From Desulfohalovibrio reitneri (GTDB taxonomy: Bacteria; Desulfobacterota; Desulfovibrionia; Desulfovibrionales; Desulfovibrionaceae), in NCBI RefSeq assembly GCF_000711295.1, contig NZ_JOMJ01000003.1:323001-387000 (forward strand): 64,000 nucleotides of DNA, written 5' to 3'. A model generated the notes under the pieces. The model did not search any database. It was not told the origin of the DNA and worked only from the letters and a program-made list of their open reading frames with translations. This document shows positions 42,573 through 51,515 of the stretch, piece after piece (the first letter of the stretch is position 1; the number at the start of each line of letters is the position of its first letter). The position numbers and the translations under genes are program-made.

Positions 42573-43190
42573 ATGCCGTGTCATATCGAATCGCAAGTCC
42601 CTGGTGATGTTGACGGACTGTTCAGTGTGGTGCGCGAGGCGGTCATGGACCTGCACGACCGGGCAGAATACCACAGCCCCTTGTCGCGGGTGCGGGACAA
42701 GACCGCCGGTCTGGAGGAATACCGCGATGCCCTGGCCCGCCTGCACGGGTTCGTGGCACCCGCCGAGCGGACAGTTGGCCGGGCGCTGGAGGGGCTGATG
42801 GAGTTGTCCTCCAGGCGGCGGCTTTCCCATCTTGAGGACGACCTGCTTTTTCTGGGCCTGTCGCGGGCGGAGATCGACGCCCTGCCCCGCTGCGAGAGCC
42901 TGCCCACGATGAACGAGCCCTCCGAGGCCCTTGGCGTGCTCTATATCCTGGAAGGATCCAGGCTGGGCGGCAAGGTGCTGGCCGCCGCGACCAGGGAAAG
43001 CCTCGGTCTCGCCGGACGCGGATGCGCCTATTTCGATTCCGCCGGTGCGGACGTGGCTCCCATGTGGCGGTCCTTTCGCCGGGAAGCGGCCGGACTGCTG
43101 CCCGATGCCGGCCATCGCCGCCGGTTCGTGGATTCCGCCCGGCGGGGCTTCGAGTTGGTGAACGACTGGCTTGGAGGAACGAGTGGCTGA
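42573..43190 (+). CDS. bphO: Heme oxygenase (biliverdin-forming), BphO type
   Basis: 205 aa. VVREAVMDLHDRAEYHSPL near 19-37 contains the likely axial heme histidine. The distal helix reads PSEALGVLYILEGSRLGGKVL near 112-132, matching the glycine-rich helix of bacterial heme oxygenases. It opens heme with O2 to biliverdin IX-alpha, CO and Fe2+. The start is preceded by GGGAAGGG. Its stop overlaps the bacteriophytochrome gene by 8 bases, a common bphO-bphP arrangement. O2 dependence is noteworthy in a presumed anaerobe. Confidence 0.9.
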   Translation: MPCHIESQVPGDVDGLFSVVREAVMDLHDRAEYHSPLSRVRDKTAGLEEYRDALARLHGFVAPAERTVGRALEGLMELSSRRRLSHLEDDLLFLGLSRAEIDALPRCESLPTMNEPSEALGVLYILEGSRLGGKVLAAATRESLGLAGRGCAYFDSAGADVAPMWRSFRREAAGLLPDAGHRRRFVDSARRGFELVNDWLGGTSG

Positions 43191-45435
43191 GGGGACATAC
43201 ATCGACGACGCCGGCCGCGAGGTGGACCTGTCCTCCTGCGAGCGCGAGCCCATCCACATTCCCGGAGCCATCCAGCCTCACGGTCTTTTTCTGGCCCTGC
43301 GCGAACCGGACCTGACAATCGCTGTGGTTTCGGATAACGTCCAGGATTTTCTGGGGAAGGAAGCGAAGGACCTGCTCGGGACCGGCTTCGAAGAGTTGTT
43401 GGATGAGACGGATGGCCTGCATCGCGCCCTGGCCGAGGACGACCTGGAGCGAGCCAACCCCATGCGGGTCCGGCTGGCCGCGGACGACGCGCCCTACGAC
43501 CTGGCCCTGCACCGCTCCCAGGGGCTCCTGCTGGCCGAGTTGGAGCCCTCGCGCGACCGGGACGCGATTGAATTGGCCCGCCGCATCCGTCTGGCCATGG
43601 CCGATTTGCAGCGGACCGAGGGCCTGCAAGACCTCTTCGAGGCGGCGGTGTGCGTGGTGCGGGACCTGACCGGCTTCGAGCGGGTCATGGTCTACCGCTT
43701 CGACAAGGAGTGGAACGGGCAGGTGGTGGCGGAGGACAAGGCGGATCACCTGACGCCCTATCTGGGGCTGCGCTATCCGGCATCGGACATCCCCAAACAG
43801 GCCAGGGCCCTGTACTCCCTGAACAAGGTGCGCCTCATCGCGGACAGTGCCTACCAGCCCGCCCACCTGGTCCCGGGGGGGAATCCGCTCACCGGCGAGC
43901 CGCTGGACCTCTCCCTGGTGGGGCTGCGCAGCGTCTCGCCCATCCACCGCGAATACCTGGGCAACATGGGGGTGACGGCCTCCATGTCCATCGCCCTCAA
44001 CCGCCGGGAGACACTGTGGGGCATCATCGCCCTGCATGACCACCGGAGCCCCCGCTATCCCTCCTATGAACTGCGACGCGCGTGCGAGTTGGTGGGCGAC
44101 AGCGTGGCCCTGCTCATTTCCGAGCGGGAGGCCATGCGCGAGTACGACGCCCTGCGCGAGAAGGACTCCCTGCGTCGGGAACTGACTGGGCGGATGCAGC
44201 AAGCCGATGATTTCCTTGAAGCCCTGCTCACCGGCAGCCCGGATCTGCGCGACGTGGCCGGGGCCGAGGCGGTGGCCGTCATCTGGCGCGGTGAAGTGCG
44301 CGGCCTCGGACCGCTGCCGCCAGAGAAGCGGCTGCGCGAGCTGGCCGCGGCCATAGCCGAGCGCGACACCGGCGGGCTGTGGGCCAGCCAGTCCCTGCCC
44401 GAGGACCTGCCCGGGTTCGAGGACATTCAAGAGACCGCCTGCGGCGTGCTGGCCGGGGCCATAAACCGCGACCGGCACGAGTACGTGCTCTGGCTGCGTC
44501 CGGAGCGGGCGCGCGTCGTCTCCTGGGGCGGCAACCCGGAGAAACCGGTCCGGGCGAAAGAGGGGGAGTCCGGCCTGGTCCTGCATCCCCGCACATCCTT
44601 CGAGTTGTGGAAGCAGGAGGTGCGCGGGCGGGCCGAGCCTTGGAGCCGGGCCGAGGAGGAGGCCGCCTCCAGGTTGCGGGTGAACCTGGTGGACGAAGCC
44701 ATCACCCGGGCCAACCGGGAACTGCGGCTGGTCAACGAGCGCTTGCGGGAGAAGAACGCGGAGATGGACTCCTTCGCCTATGTGGTCTCCCATGACCTCA
44801 AGGAGCCGCTTCGCGGCCTGCAGTTCCATTCCAAGACCCTTCTGCGCGACCACGGAGACAAGCTGGACGAGAAAGGGATCCACAAGCTGGAGCGCATCAA
44901 GGGGCTCTCGGAGCGCATGACGGGACTGATGGACGCCCTGCTGGAATATTCGCGCATGGGGCGGACGGAGCTTCGTGTCCAGGAGTGCGACCTGAACGAG
45001 GTTGTGGAGAACGTCCTCGAGCTTCTGCGGACCTCGGTCGAGCGGAAGGGCTTCGAGGTGCGGATTCCAGAGCCCTTGCCGTGTGTCAGCTGCGATCCGG
45101 TCAAGATCGGCGAGGTCTACAACAACCTGATTTCCAATGCCCTCAAATACAATGACAAGGCCGAAAAGTGGATCAAGCTTGGCGCCGACGAATCGAACGG
45201 TGAAGCTTGGCTGTACGTCCGCGACAACGGCATCGGCATCGAGCAAGAGCACCACGGCGACATTTTCGGCATGTTCAAGCGGTTGCACGGCCGCGAGGAG
45301 TGGGGCGGCGGCACTGGTTCCGGTTTGGCCATGGTGGCCAAGATACTGGAACGGCACGAAAGTTCCATCAAAGTGGAGTCCGAACCCGGGGAAGAAACCA
45401 CATTTTACTTCAATTTACCCCTTTGCGGGGGGTGA
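43183..45435 (+). CDS. bphP: Bacteriophytochrome histidine kinase BphP
   Basis: 750 aa from GTG 43183 (GGAGG upstream). The bilin-binding cysteine is Cys19 in SSCEREPIHIPGAIQPHG. PAS (20-120), GAF (about 135-300) with RYPASDIPKQARALY near 196-210 and SPIHREYLGNMGV near 248-260, and PHY (310-490) follow. The kinase part has the H-box FAYVVSHDLKEPLRG with His near 537, a dimerisation helix, and ATPase motifs NNLISNALKYN, DNGIGI and GGGTGSGLAM. Light absorbed by biliverdin controls autophosphorylation; the partner response regulator is not in the window. Confidence 0.95.
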   Translation: MAEGTYIDDAGREVDLSSCEREPIHIPGAIQPHGLFLALREPDLTIAVVSDNVQDFLGKEAKDLLGTGFEELLDETDGLHRALAEDDLERANPMRVRLAADDAPYDLALHRSQGLLLAELEPSRDRDAIELARRIRLAMADLQRTEGLQDLFEAAVCVVRDLTGFERVMVYRFDKEWNGQVVAEDKADHLTPYLGLRYPASDIPKQARALYSLNKVRLIADSAYQPAHLVPGGNPLTGEPLDLSLVGLRSVSPIHREYLGNMGVTASMSIALNRRETLWGIIALHDHRSPRYPSYELRRACELVGDSVALLISEREAMREYDALREKDSLRRELTGRMQQADDFLEALLTGSPDLRDVAGAEAVAVIWRGEVRGLGPLPPEKRLRELAAAIAERDTGGLWASQSLPEDLPGFEDIQETACGVLAGAINRDRHEYVLWLRPERARVVSWGGNPEKPVRAKEGESGLVLHPRTSFELWKQEVRGRAEPWSRAEEEAASRLRVNLVDEAITRANRELRLVNERLREKNAEMDSFAYVVSHDLKEPLRGLQFHSKTLLRDHGDKLDEKGIHKLERIKGLSERMTGLMDALLEYSRMGRTELRVQECDLNEVVENVLELLRTSVERKGFEVRIPEPLPCVSCDPVKIGEVYNNLISNALKYNDKAEKWIKLGADESNGEAWLYVRDNGIGIEQEHHGDIFGMFKRLHGREEWGGGTGSGLAMVAKILERHESSIKVESEPGEETTFYFNLPLCGG

Positions 45436-45536
45436 CAACCCCGTTTTGGGGCATTAGACAACATTGAGGCGCTCAGCTAGAGTCGCTTACCAATTCGAGG
45501 CAGGTTTTTCCAAGAACAAGACAAGGAGTTTTTCCC

Positions 45537-45965
45537 ATGGCCCAGGCCAAAGAAGGCGACAAGGTCAAGGTCCATTATACCGGCAAGCTGGATGACGGCA
45601 CCGTGTTCGATTCCTCCGAGGGCCGCGAGCCCCTGGAGTTCAAGGTGGGCGACCAGATGGTCATCCCCGGGTTCGAGAATGCTGTGGTGGGCCTTGAGGA
45701 AGGCGAATCCACCACCATCAGCTTTGGCCCGGAAGATGGCTACGGCAATTATCAGGAAGGCCTCAGCGCCAATATCTCCAAGGAACAGATTCCCGAGCAC
45801 ATCCAGCCCGAAGTGGGCATGATGCTGCAGTTCACCACCGAGACCGGCGAGCCCGCCCACGTGGTGGTCACCGAGATCGGCGAAGAGGAGATCACCCTCG
45901 ACGCCAACCACCCCCTCGCGGGGCAGAACCTCACCTTCGAGATCACGCTGCAAGAGATCGAGTAG
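45537..45965 (+). CDS. FKBP-type peptidyl-prolyl isomerase, SlyD-like
   Basis: 142 aa. KEGDKVKVHYTGKLDDGTVFDSSEGREPLEF near 5-35 and FENAVVGLEEGESTTISFGPEDGYG near 45-69 are FKBP folds. An IF domain follows (NISKEQIPEHIQPEVGMMLQF) and then NHPLAGQNLTFEITLQEIE. The C terminus lacks the metal-binding histidine tail of E. coli SlyD. It is a cytoplasmic chaperone with prolyl-isomerase activity. A strong terminator follows directly. The start has AAGGAG upstream. Confidence 0.93.
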   Translation: MAQAKEGDKVKVHYTGKLDDGTVFDSSEGREPLEFKVGDQMVIPGFENAVVGLEEGESTTISFGPEDGYGNYQEGLSANISKEQIPEHIQPEVGMMLQFTTETGEPAHVVVTEIGEEEITLDANHPLAGQNLTFEITLQEIE

Positions 45966-45987
45966 CCTCGTTTTCCATACGGCTCGA

Positions 45988-46025
45988 AAGGCCCGTCCCG
46001 GAAGGCTTCCGGGGCGGGCCTTTTT
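45988..46025 (+). terminator. Intrinsic terminator of the FKBP gene
   Basis: A 17-bp GC-rich stem with one mismatch (AAGGCCCG arm, CGGGCCTT arm) spans 45988-46022 and is followed by five T residues (46021-46025). It lies 22 bases after the stop codon. Confidence 0.9.
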
Positions 46026-46061
46026 CATGTAGTGTCTGCGGCCTGGAAGCAAGGAGGTCGC

Positions 46062-48152
46062 ATGCTGCTGGACGAGCACCGCAGCAAGGCCCTCTTCCGC
46101 GAGGCCGGACTGCCCGTGCCCCGGGGCGTTCTGCTCAGCGCGGATGAGCGGCCGGCCGTTCCGTTTGATCCTCCCTGGGTGGCCAAGTCCCAGGTGCTGG
46201 CGGGCGGACGCGGCAAGGCGGGCGGAGTGGTGGCGGTGGAGAGGGCGGAGGATCTGGAACCCGCCCTTGACCGGTTGTGGGGCCTTCGCATCGGCGGCAA
46301 GCCCACCCGGCTGGTCCGCCTGGAACCCCGGTCGGACATCGACCGGGAACTGTACCTTTCCTTCGCGGTCTCGCGCGAGCGCGGCGGGCTGGTCCTGGCC
46401 GTGCGCGGCGCGGGCGGGGTGGATGTGGAGTCCGCGGACGACTCCCGCACTCTGGTGCAGGACATCGATCTGCCGGACGGTCCATCGCCGCATCAGGTGC
46501 GGGCCGCCTTCTTCGCCCTCGGCCTTCCCCCCCACATGTTCCGCGACTTCGCCGCCCTGGTGGGGCGGCTGTTCGAAGCGGTGCGCGATCGGGGACTGCT
46601 GCTGGCGGAGATCAATCCCCTGGCCGTCACGCCGGACGGGTCCTTCCTCTGCCTGGACGGCAAGGTGGAAATCGACGACGCCTCCCTGGCCGCCGACCCG
46701 GAGCTGGAGCGGTTCTTCGAACCCCTGCACCACACCCCGGAGGAAAGCGAGGCGCGCGCCGCCGGACTGGCCTACGTGGGCCTGGACGGCTGGGTGGGGC
46801 TGCTGGCCAACGGCGCCGGCTTGGCCATGGCCACCATGGACACCCTCAACCTGGCCGGGCTGCCCGCGGCCAACTTCCTGGACCTGGGAGGCGCGGCCGA
46901 CGTGGCCCGCATGCGCCGGGGGCTGGACCTGCTCTTTGGCGACACCCGGGTGCGGGCGGTGTTCATCAACCTGTACGGCGGCATCCTTTCCTGCGCCGAC
47001 GTGGCCCGCGCCCTGCAAAGCGCCCTGGACGGCCGAGCGCCGGAAAAGCCACTGGTGGTCCGCATGGCAGGCAATGGGGCAGAGGAGGGCAGGCGACTGC
47101 TGGCCGACCTGGACCTCAAGGGCATCCACCCGGCGGAAACCATGCCCAGCGCCCTGGAGCTGCTCGGCAACATGGGGCCCCGGGTGCAATGGAACGGACC
47201 AGCCCCCGGCGCGGAGGACGAGGCCAATCCCGGGGCCGCCTTGCCCGTGGTCCTGGACACGGGGGAGCGTTCACAGCCCGACGCGCTGCGCCTCACCGGG
47301 GAGACCCGGGTGCTGGTGCAGGGTATCACCGGCAAGGTCGCCGCTGGCCACACCCGCCGCATGCTGGATTACGGCACCAACGTCGTGGGCGGGGTGACGC
47401 CCTTCAAGGGCGGACAGACCGTGCACGGCCTGCCGGTCCACGACTCGGTGGAAGAGGCCGTGCGCGAGCACGACGTGGAACTCTCCGTGGTCTTCGTGCC
47501 AGCCTCCTTCGCCCCGGACGCCATTCTGGAGGCCGCCCGCGCCGGGGTTCCCTGGGTGGTCTGCATCACCGAGGGCGTGGCCCAGCAGGAGATGCTGCGC
47601 CTTCTCCCCAAACTCGAGCGACTCGGCACGCGGCTCATCGGCCCCAACACCCCCGGCGTCATCGCCCCCGGCCGGGCCAAGGCGGGCATCATGCCCGTGG
47701 ACCCCTTCACCCCCGGGCGCGTGGCCATCCTCTCCCGCAGCGGAACCCTTACCTACGAGGCGGCCGCCCGGCTCTCCCGCGCGGGCATCGGGCAAAGCCT
47801 GGCCCTGGGCATCGGCGGCGACCCCTTCGTGGGCGGCGGATTCGCCGAAGCCCTGGACATGCTGGCCGATGACGGGGAAACTGACGCGGTACTGCTTCTA
47901 GGCGAAATCGGAGGCCGGGCCGAGGAGCGGCTGGCCGAGCACGTGCTGCGCACCGGCTTCGCCAAGCCCCTGGCCGCCTTCCTGGCCGGGGTCACAGCCC
48001 CGCCGGGCCGTCGCCTGGGCCACGCCGGGGCCATTCTGGAGGAGTCGAGCGGCGAGGTGGCGAGCAAGATCCACGCACTGCGCTCGGCGGGTGTCGAATT
48101 GTGCCCGGACCTGGAGAGCATTCCCGGCGTCATGGCCGGGCTGCTCGAGTGA
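46062..48152 (+). CDS. Succinyl-CoA synthetase, beta and alpha subunits fused in one chain
   Basis: 696 aa from ATG 46062 (AAGGAGGT upstream). The first half (1-390) is the beta subunit: ATP-grasp with KSQVLAGGRGKAGGVV near 43-58, LLAEINPLAVTP near 182-193, and NLYGGILSCADVARAL near 302-317. The second half (405-696) is the alpha subunit: RVLVQGITGKVAAGHTRRML near 417-436 for CoA binding, GEIGGRAEE near 617-625, and the phospho-histidine in LGHAGAILEESSGEVASK near 651-668. Both active-site histidine and glutamate are kept. The enzyme interconverts succinyl-CoA and succinate with ATP or GTP; acetyl- or other acyl-CoA specificity is possible. Confidence 0.88.
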   Translation: MLLDEHRSKALFREAGLPVPRGVLLSADERPAVPFDPPWVAKSQVLAGGRGKAGGVVAVERAEDLEPALDRLWGLRIGGKPTRLVRLEPRSDIDRELYLSFAVSRERGGLVLAVRGAGGVDVESADDSRTLVQDIDLPDGPSPHQVRAAFFALGLPPHMFRDFAALVGRLFEAVRDRGLLLAEINPLAVTPDGSFLCLDGKVEIDDASLAADPELERFFEPLHHTPEESEARAAGLAYVGLDGWVGLLANGAGLAMATMDTLNLAGLPAANFLDLGGAADVARMRRGLDLLFGDTRVRAVFINLYGGILSCADVARALQSALDGRAPEKPLVVRMAGNGAEEGRRLLADLDLKGIHPAETMPSALELLGNMGPRVQWNGPAPGAEDEANPGAALPVVLDTGERSQPDALRLTGETRVLVQGITGKVAAGHTRRMLDYGTNVVGGVTPFKGGQTVHGLPVHDSVEEAVREHDVELSVVFVPASFAPDAILEAARAGVPWVVCITEGVAQQEMLRLLPKLERLGTRLIGPNTPGVIAPGRAKAGIMPVDPFTPGRVAILSRSGTLTYEAAARLSRAGIGQSLALGIGGDPFVGGGFAEALDMLADDGETDAVLLLGEIGGRAEERLAEHVLRTGFAKPLAAFLAGVTAPPGRRLGHAGAILEESSGEVASKIHALRSAGVELCPDLESIPGVMAGLLE

Positions 48153-48176
48153 ACCGAACTTGCGAGCGAGGACACC

Positions 48177-49331
48177 ATGGCGCGAATAAAGCGTTCCTAC
48201 ATCATCTACCTCCTGGCCGTGGTGGCCGCCGGCTACCTCGCCTTCTACTTCGCGGGCAAGAGCGTGGACGTGGAGCCGGACAGCGGGGCGGAGATGGCCG
48301 AAGAGGCCGAGCAACGTCCTGACACGGCCCGCGAGACCCTGGAAAAAGAGGGCGTGGACCTGCCCCCGCCCTCCTTTGACGACAACGCCACGGCTCCCTT
48401 CCAGCAGCCTTCTGGCGAAGAAGCGGAACAGGATGAGCCCGCCCCGCCGCCGCAGCCAGACCGCGAACCAACAGCCCCAAGTGGCGGGAAAAACGCCGCC
48501 GGGGAAGAAACACCGCGGCCGCCCTCCCTGCAGGGCGAGATGGTCGAGGACGCCGTGGTGCCCCTCTCCTTCGTGGACGAGCTGGCGGAGTATTGCGTCT
48601 CCCGCTACCTGCCCCCGCGCACCCGGGCCAACCCTTCGGACGAGCCCCTGAACAGGCTGACCTTCAAGGCGCTGAACATGCGCTTCGGCCTGGACCGCGA
48701 CGCCTTCGGCCGAGGACCGGATTCCGCCCTGGCCATGCGCAAGGAAATCCTTGGCTACGCCTTCCAGCCCGGCTTCATCGAATACCTGGCCGACCTCTAC
48801 TCCGCCGAGTTCGCCGACACCCTGGTGCGCCAGGCGGAGGAGGCCATGCGCGAGTATCGTCTGGGCGAGGGCGAATTCGAACGTCGCGCCCTCTCCGACG
48901 CGGACATCCGGGGCATGCTCCGCGCCTTCGCAGCCCAGGCCGACGGAGCCGGGCGCATCTTCGATGCCCTGGCCAAGGCCCCCAAGTTGATGGGCCTTGT
49001 GGCCGATCACCAGCAGGCCGCGGATATGGTCCTGGAAGCCCACCGTAAGTTCGACAGCCGCGAGAACCTCAGCCCGGAACAGGTGGACGAGCGCGGCGCG
49101 GCAATCAAACGGGCCATCGCCCGGCGCGAGCAGATGCGCGAACGACTCACCGCCCGCGTGCGCAAGGCCGCCGGAGATGTGGTGCTCTCCGACGCCGAGG
49201 TCCTCTACTTGACCACCTGGGCCTACCGCCGCCACCAGGACTTCCCGGATTGGCGGGCTTCCCTGGAGGAAGCCGGGGCGGCCCTGCGCGATCTCTCCAG
49301 GCTGCTGCTGGAAGAAGCCGGGGAGCTGTAG
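48177..49331 (+). CDS. Membrane-anchored protein of unknown function, 384 aa
   Basis: One N-terminal transmembrane helix (SYIIYLLAVVAAGYLAFYF, residues 7-25). A disordered linker rich in proline, glutamate and alanine follows (to about 120), then a helical globular domain to the end with CVSRYLPPRTRANPSDEPLN near 140-159. The large part probably faces the periplasm. No family recognised. Preceded by AGCGAGGA near the ATG. It follows the fused synthetase by 24 bases and may share its transcript. Confidence 0.75.
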   Translation: MARIKRSYIIYLLAVVAAGYLAFYFAGKSVDVEPDSGAEMAEEAEQRPDTARETLEKEGVDLPPPSFDDNATAPFQQPSGEEAEQDEPAPPPQPDREPTAPSGGKNAAGEETPRPPSLQGEMVEDAVVPLSFVDELAEYCVSRYLPPRTRANPSDEPLNRLTFKALNMRFGLDRDAFGRGPDSALAMRKEILGYAFQPGFIEYLADLYSAEFADTLVRQAEEAMREYRLGEGEFERRALSDADIRGMLRAFAAQADGAGRIFDALAKAPKLMGLVADHQQAADMVLEAHRKFDSRENLSPEQVDERGAAIKRAIARREQMRERLTARVRKAAGDVVLSDAEVLYLTTWAYRRHQDFPDWRASLEEAGAALRDLSRLLLEEAGEL

Positions 49332-49337
49332 GAAGGG

Positions 49338-49553
49338 AAAGATTTCGCCCTTCGGGCGACCAGGGCCTGCGCGGCCCTGGACCCGCAGCAAACTACGTTT
49401 GCATTTGTGTTCGCGGGTTGGCGGGCGGCAGGTGAAAAGCCAGGGAGCACCACGGCGAATTTGTTGTTGGCGCCTTTCCACCCGGAAAAACCTCGCCGGG
49501 CTTCCTGGCTGCCGATTCATGTGCCGCCCAGCCGGGCTGGAGCCTGCCGATCC
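49338..49553 (+). repeat. Diverged direct repeat, copy A (left of VKOR-DsbA gene)
   Basis: The first 115 bases (starting GATTTCGCCCTTCGGGCGA) align closely with 51226-51341 with a few substitutions and small gaps. Weaker similarity runs on to GGGCTGGA near 49535. Copy A lies right after the stop of the 384-aa gene. Confidence 0.8.
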
Positions 49554-49828
49554 TTCCAAGCGTCTCTGGCGGGGAAAAGCGGATTTTCCCCACGTTCTCC
49601 CACGCACCAGCGCCGGCCTCATGCCGTTGACACATAGGCGTTTGACACAGCTTCTCCCATTCCACACCTTTTTGCTCTTTGCTTGACAGTTTTCACAAGG
49701 CCTGTGGTATAAATTCATGCACGTGTGAGCGGTGTCCCATGTAAAAGGCTTCCGTCGCCAAGCGGTCCGGTGCTTGGCGGCTGTCCCGAGCGGAACGCTG
49801 TGTACAACCCGCTTCCCAGGGGGGCGTC
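49554..49828. other. Rest of the intergenic region before the VKOR-DsbA gene
   Basis: No gene is seen. Positions 49660-49720 are AT-richer and hold the promoter described next; the remaining part is a 115-base leader with no ribosome-binding-site-like element until just before the start codon. Confidence 0.5.
49683..49713 (+). promoter_or_regulatory. Housekeeping-type promoter of the VKOR-DsbA gene
   Basis: TTGACA (49683-49688) and TATAAA (49708-49713) are separated by 19 bases, near-consensus elements with a slightly long spacer. They lie 115 bases before the start codon. Confidence 0.7.
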
Positions 49829-51223
49829 ATGACTCTTGAATTCACCACGCGGGCCGTTCTCTTCCTTCTGCTGATCGGCTTCGGCCTCGCCATGTCCATC
49901 CTCTCGCTCCTCGAGAACAGGGTGGACTGGGTCAGCCGATTGTGCAGCGTGTTCGGATCAGGGTGCCGGCGAACGGCCCGGTTCTCGCTGCTGGCCGTTC
50001 CGGTGGCGGTATGGGGGGTGGTGTTCTACGTGGTCTTGCTCGCGGCCGTGTTCTGGGCGGACCCGTTCGTATTCTGGTTCGTCATGGCCGGTCTGGGATT
50101 CGAGCTGACCTTTGTTCGCATATTGGTCGTGGCTCGAATATTCTGCATCTTCTGCGTCCTGAACGCTGTGGCCATAGTTGGGCTGGCAGCCCTTGCGGCC
50201 TCTCCCGGAATGCTCTGGGAAGCGGCGGCCACGGCTCTCTTTTTCTACATTGTCTCAGGCGTTTGGCTGAACATTGAAAACGAGGGGGAACTGGAGTCCG
50301 AGGACGAATCGAGCGAATACGAATCCGAGGATCACGGCGTGGCGGCGAAGGTGGACGGCCGCCCCATCACCGAGGATGAAATCCAGCGGCCACTGATTCA
50401 GGACATTCACCAGCACCAGATGGAGGTATTCCGCCTCAAGCGCGACATGCTCGACACATTTCTACGCGAAGAGGTCTTGCGGCTGGAGGCGGAGCGGAGG
50501 GGCATCCAGTTGAGCAGGCTCGTCCAGGAGCACGCCCTGTGCGGACTGGAATCAGACGACGAGGAGTGTCACAAGCGCATCGAGGAATTCGCCGACGAAC
50601 TGGCCGCCAATCATGAAATCGAGATACTCATGCGCCCGCCTCCGCTGCCGTGCGTGAATCTGGATGTGACCGGCAGCCCGGCCAAGGGGCCCGACGACGC
50701 CGAGGTCGTGGTGGTTGAATTCTCCGATTACATGTGTCCCGCCTGCGGGAACGCGCACGAGGAAGCCAAGAAGGTCCAGGAGCATTTTCAGGGGCGGGTT
50801 CGCTGGGTGTTCATGAATTTTCCCCTGCCCATGCATCGGGGCGCGGACGTCATGGCCCGGGCCGCGCTCTGCGCGCGTGAGCAGTACGCCTTCTGGGAAT
50901 ACCAGGACAGGATGTTCGTCCTGGGCGGCTATCCCGGGTTCGACGGACTGGTGGACGTCGCCGGAGAGTTGGGGCTTGAAACCAAGCCGTTTCGCGAATG
51001 CCTGGAGCAGGGACGGCACAAGGACAAAGTGGATAACGACTTCCACGAGGGGCGGTCCGTTGGCGTCGTCTCCACCCCGACATTCTTCATCAACGGCCGC
51101 ATGCAGCGCGGCATGCGCTCCCACAAGGAAGCTATCCGCATCATCGAGGAAGAAGAGCAGCGATGTATCCGGCTGCGGAGAAAGAAGTCCCGGGCAAAGG
51201 ATCACAGCCATGGGCTGTGGTAA
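49829..51223 (+). CDS. VKOR-DsbA fusion: disulphide-generating membrane oxidoreductase
   Basis: 464 aa. Residues 1-150 form a four- to five-helix VKOR domain with loop cysteines Cys39 and Cys46 and the CIFC redox pair (106/109) in ARIFCIFCVLN. A linker (about 150-175) is acidic. Residues 178-270 resemble the SurA/PpiC N-terminal helical region (VDGRPITEDEIQRPLIQ). The C-terminal DsbA-type thioredoxin domain has FSDYMCPACGNAHEEAKK with CPAC at 303-306 and the cis-proline in VSTPTFFINGR. It would oxidise periplasmic thiols with quinone as acceptor. Flanked by diverged direct repeats (see findings). Confidence 0.92.
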   Translation: MTLEFTTRAVLFLLLIGFGLAMSILSLLENRVDWVSRLCSVFGSGCRRTARFSLLAVPVAVWGVVFYVVLLAAVFWADPFVFWFVMAGLGFELTFVRILVVARIFCIFCVLNAVAIVGLAALAASPGMLWEAAATALFFYIVSGVWLNIENEGELESEDESSEYESEDHGVAAKVDGRPITEDEIQRPLIQDIHQHQMEVFRLKRDMLDTFLREEVLRLEAERRGIQLSRLVQEHALCGLESDDEECHKRIEEFADELAANHEIEILMRPPPLPCVNLDVTGSPAKGPDDAEVVVVEFSDYMCPACGNAHEEAKKVQEHFQGRVRWVFMNFPLPMHRGADVMARAALCAREQYAFWEYQDRMFVLGGYPGFDGLVDVAGELGLETKPFRECLEQGRHKDKVDNDFHEGRSVGVVSTPTFFINGRMQRGMRSHKEAIRIIEEEEQRCIRLRRKKSRAKDHSHGLW

Positions 51224-51225
51224 AA

Positions 51226-51449
51226 AAGCATTTCGCCCTTCGGGCGACCAGGGGCTGCGCGCCCTCTGGACCCTGCGGCAAAGTAACTTTGCATGTGTAT
51301 TCGCGGGATGGCGCGCGGTGGGATCGCGAGCGGGAGTACCCCGGCGTTTGGGTGAGTGTGGGGCACGTCCACCCGGTTAAAACGGATGCCCCGGCTGTCC
51401 GGCTTCACATGCGTTGGACGCGGAATTGGGCTGGAAACCCCCGGCTCAC
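51226..51449 (+). repeat. Diverged direct repeat, copy B (right of VKOR-DsbA gene)
   Basis: Same orientation as copy A. The best-matched 115 bases start at 51226, with CATTTCGCCCTTCGGGCGA and GTGTATTCGCGGGATGGCG as landmarks. Weaker similarity continues to GGGCTGGA near 51428. It begins three bases after the VKOR-DsbA stop. Confidence 0.8.
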
Positions 51450-51515
51450 ATAGTATCTCGCCCCGAGCGAAGCGAGAGGTATGCGAATTTTTTGCAAGGA
51501 TGGTGGGCTGGTGTG

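Noticed and set aside
42643-45357. 904-codon minus-strand frame opposite bphO-bphP
   Set aside because: Shadow; the sense strand encodes a complete bacteriophytochrome.
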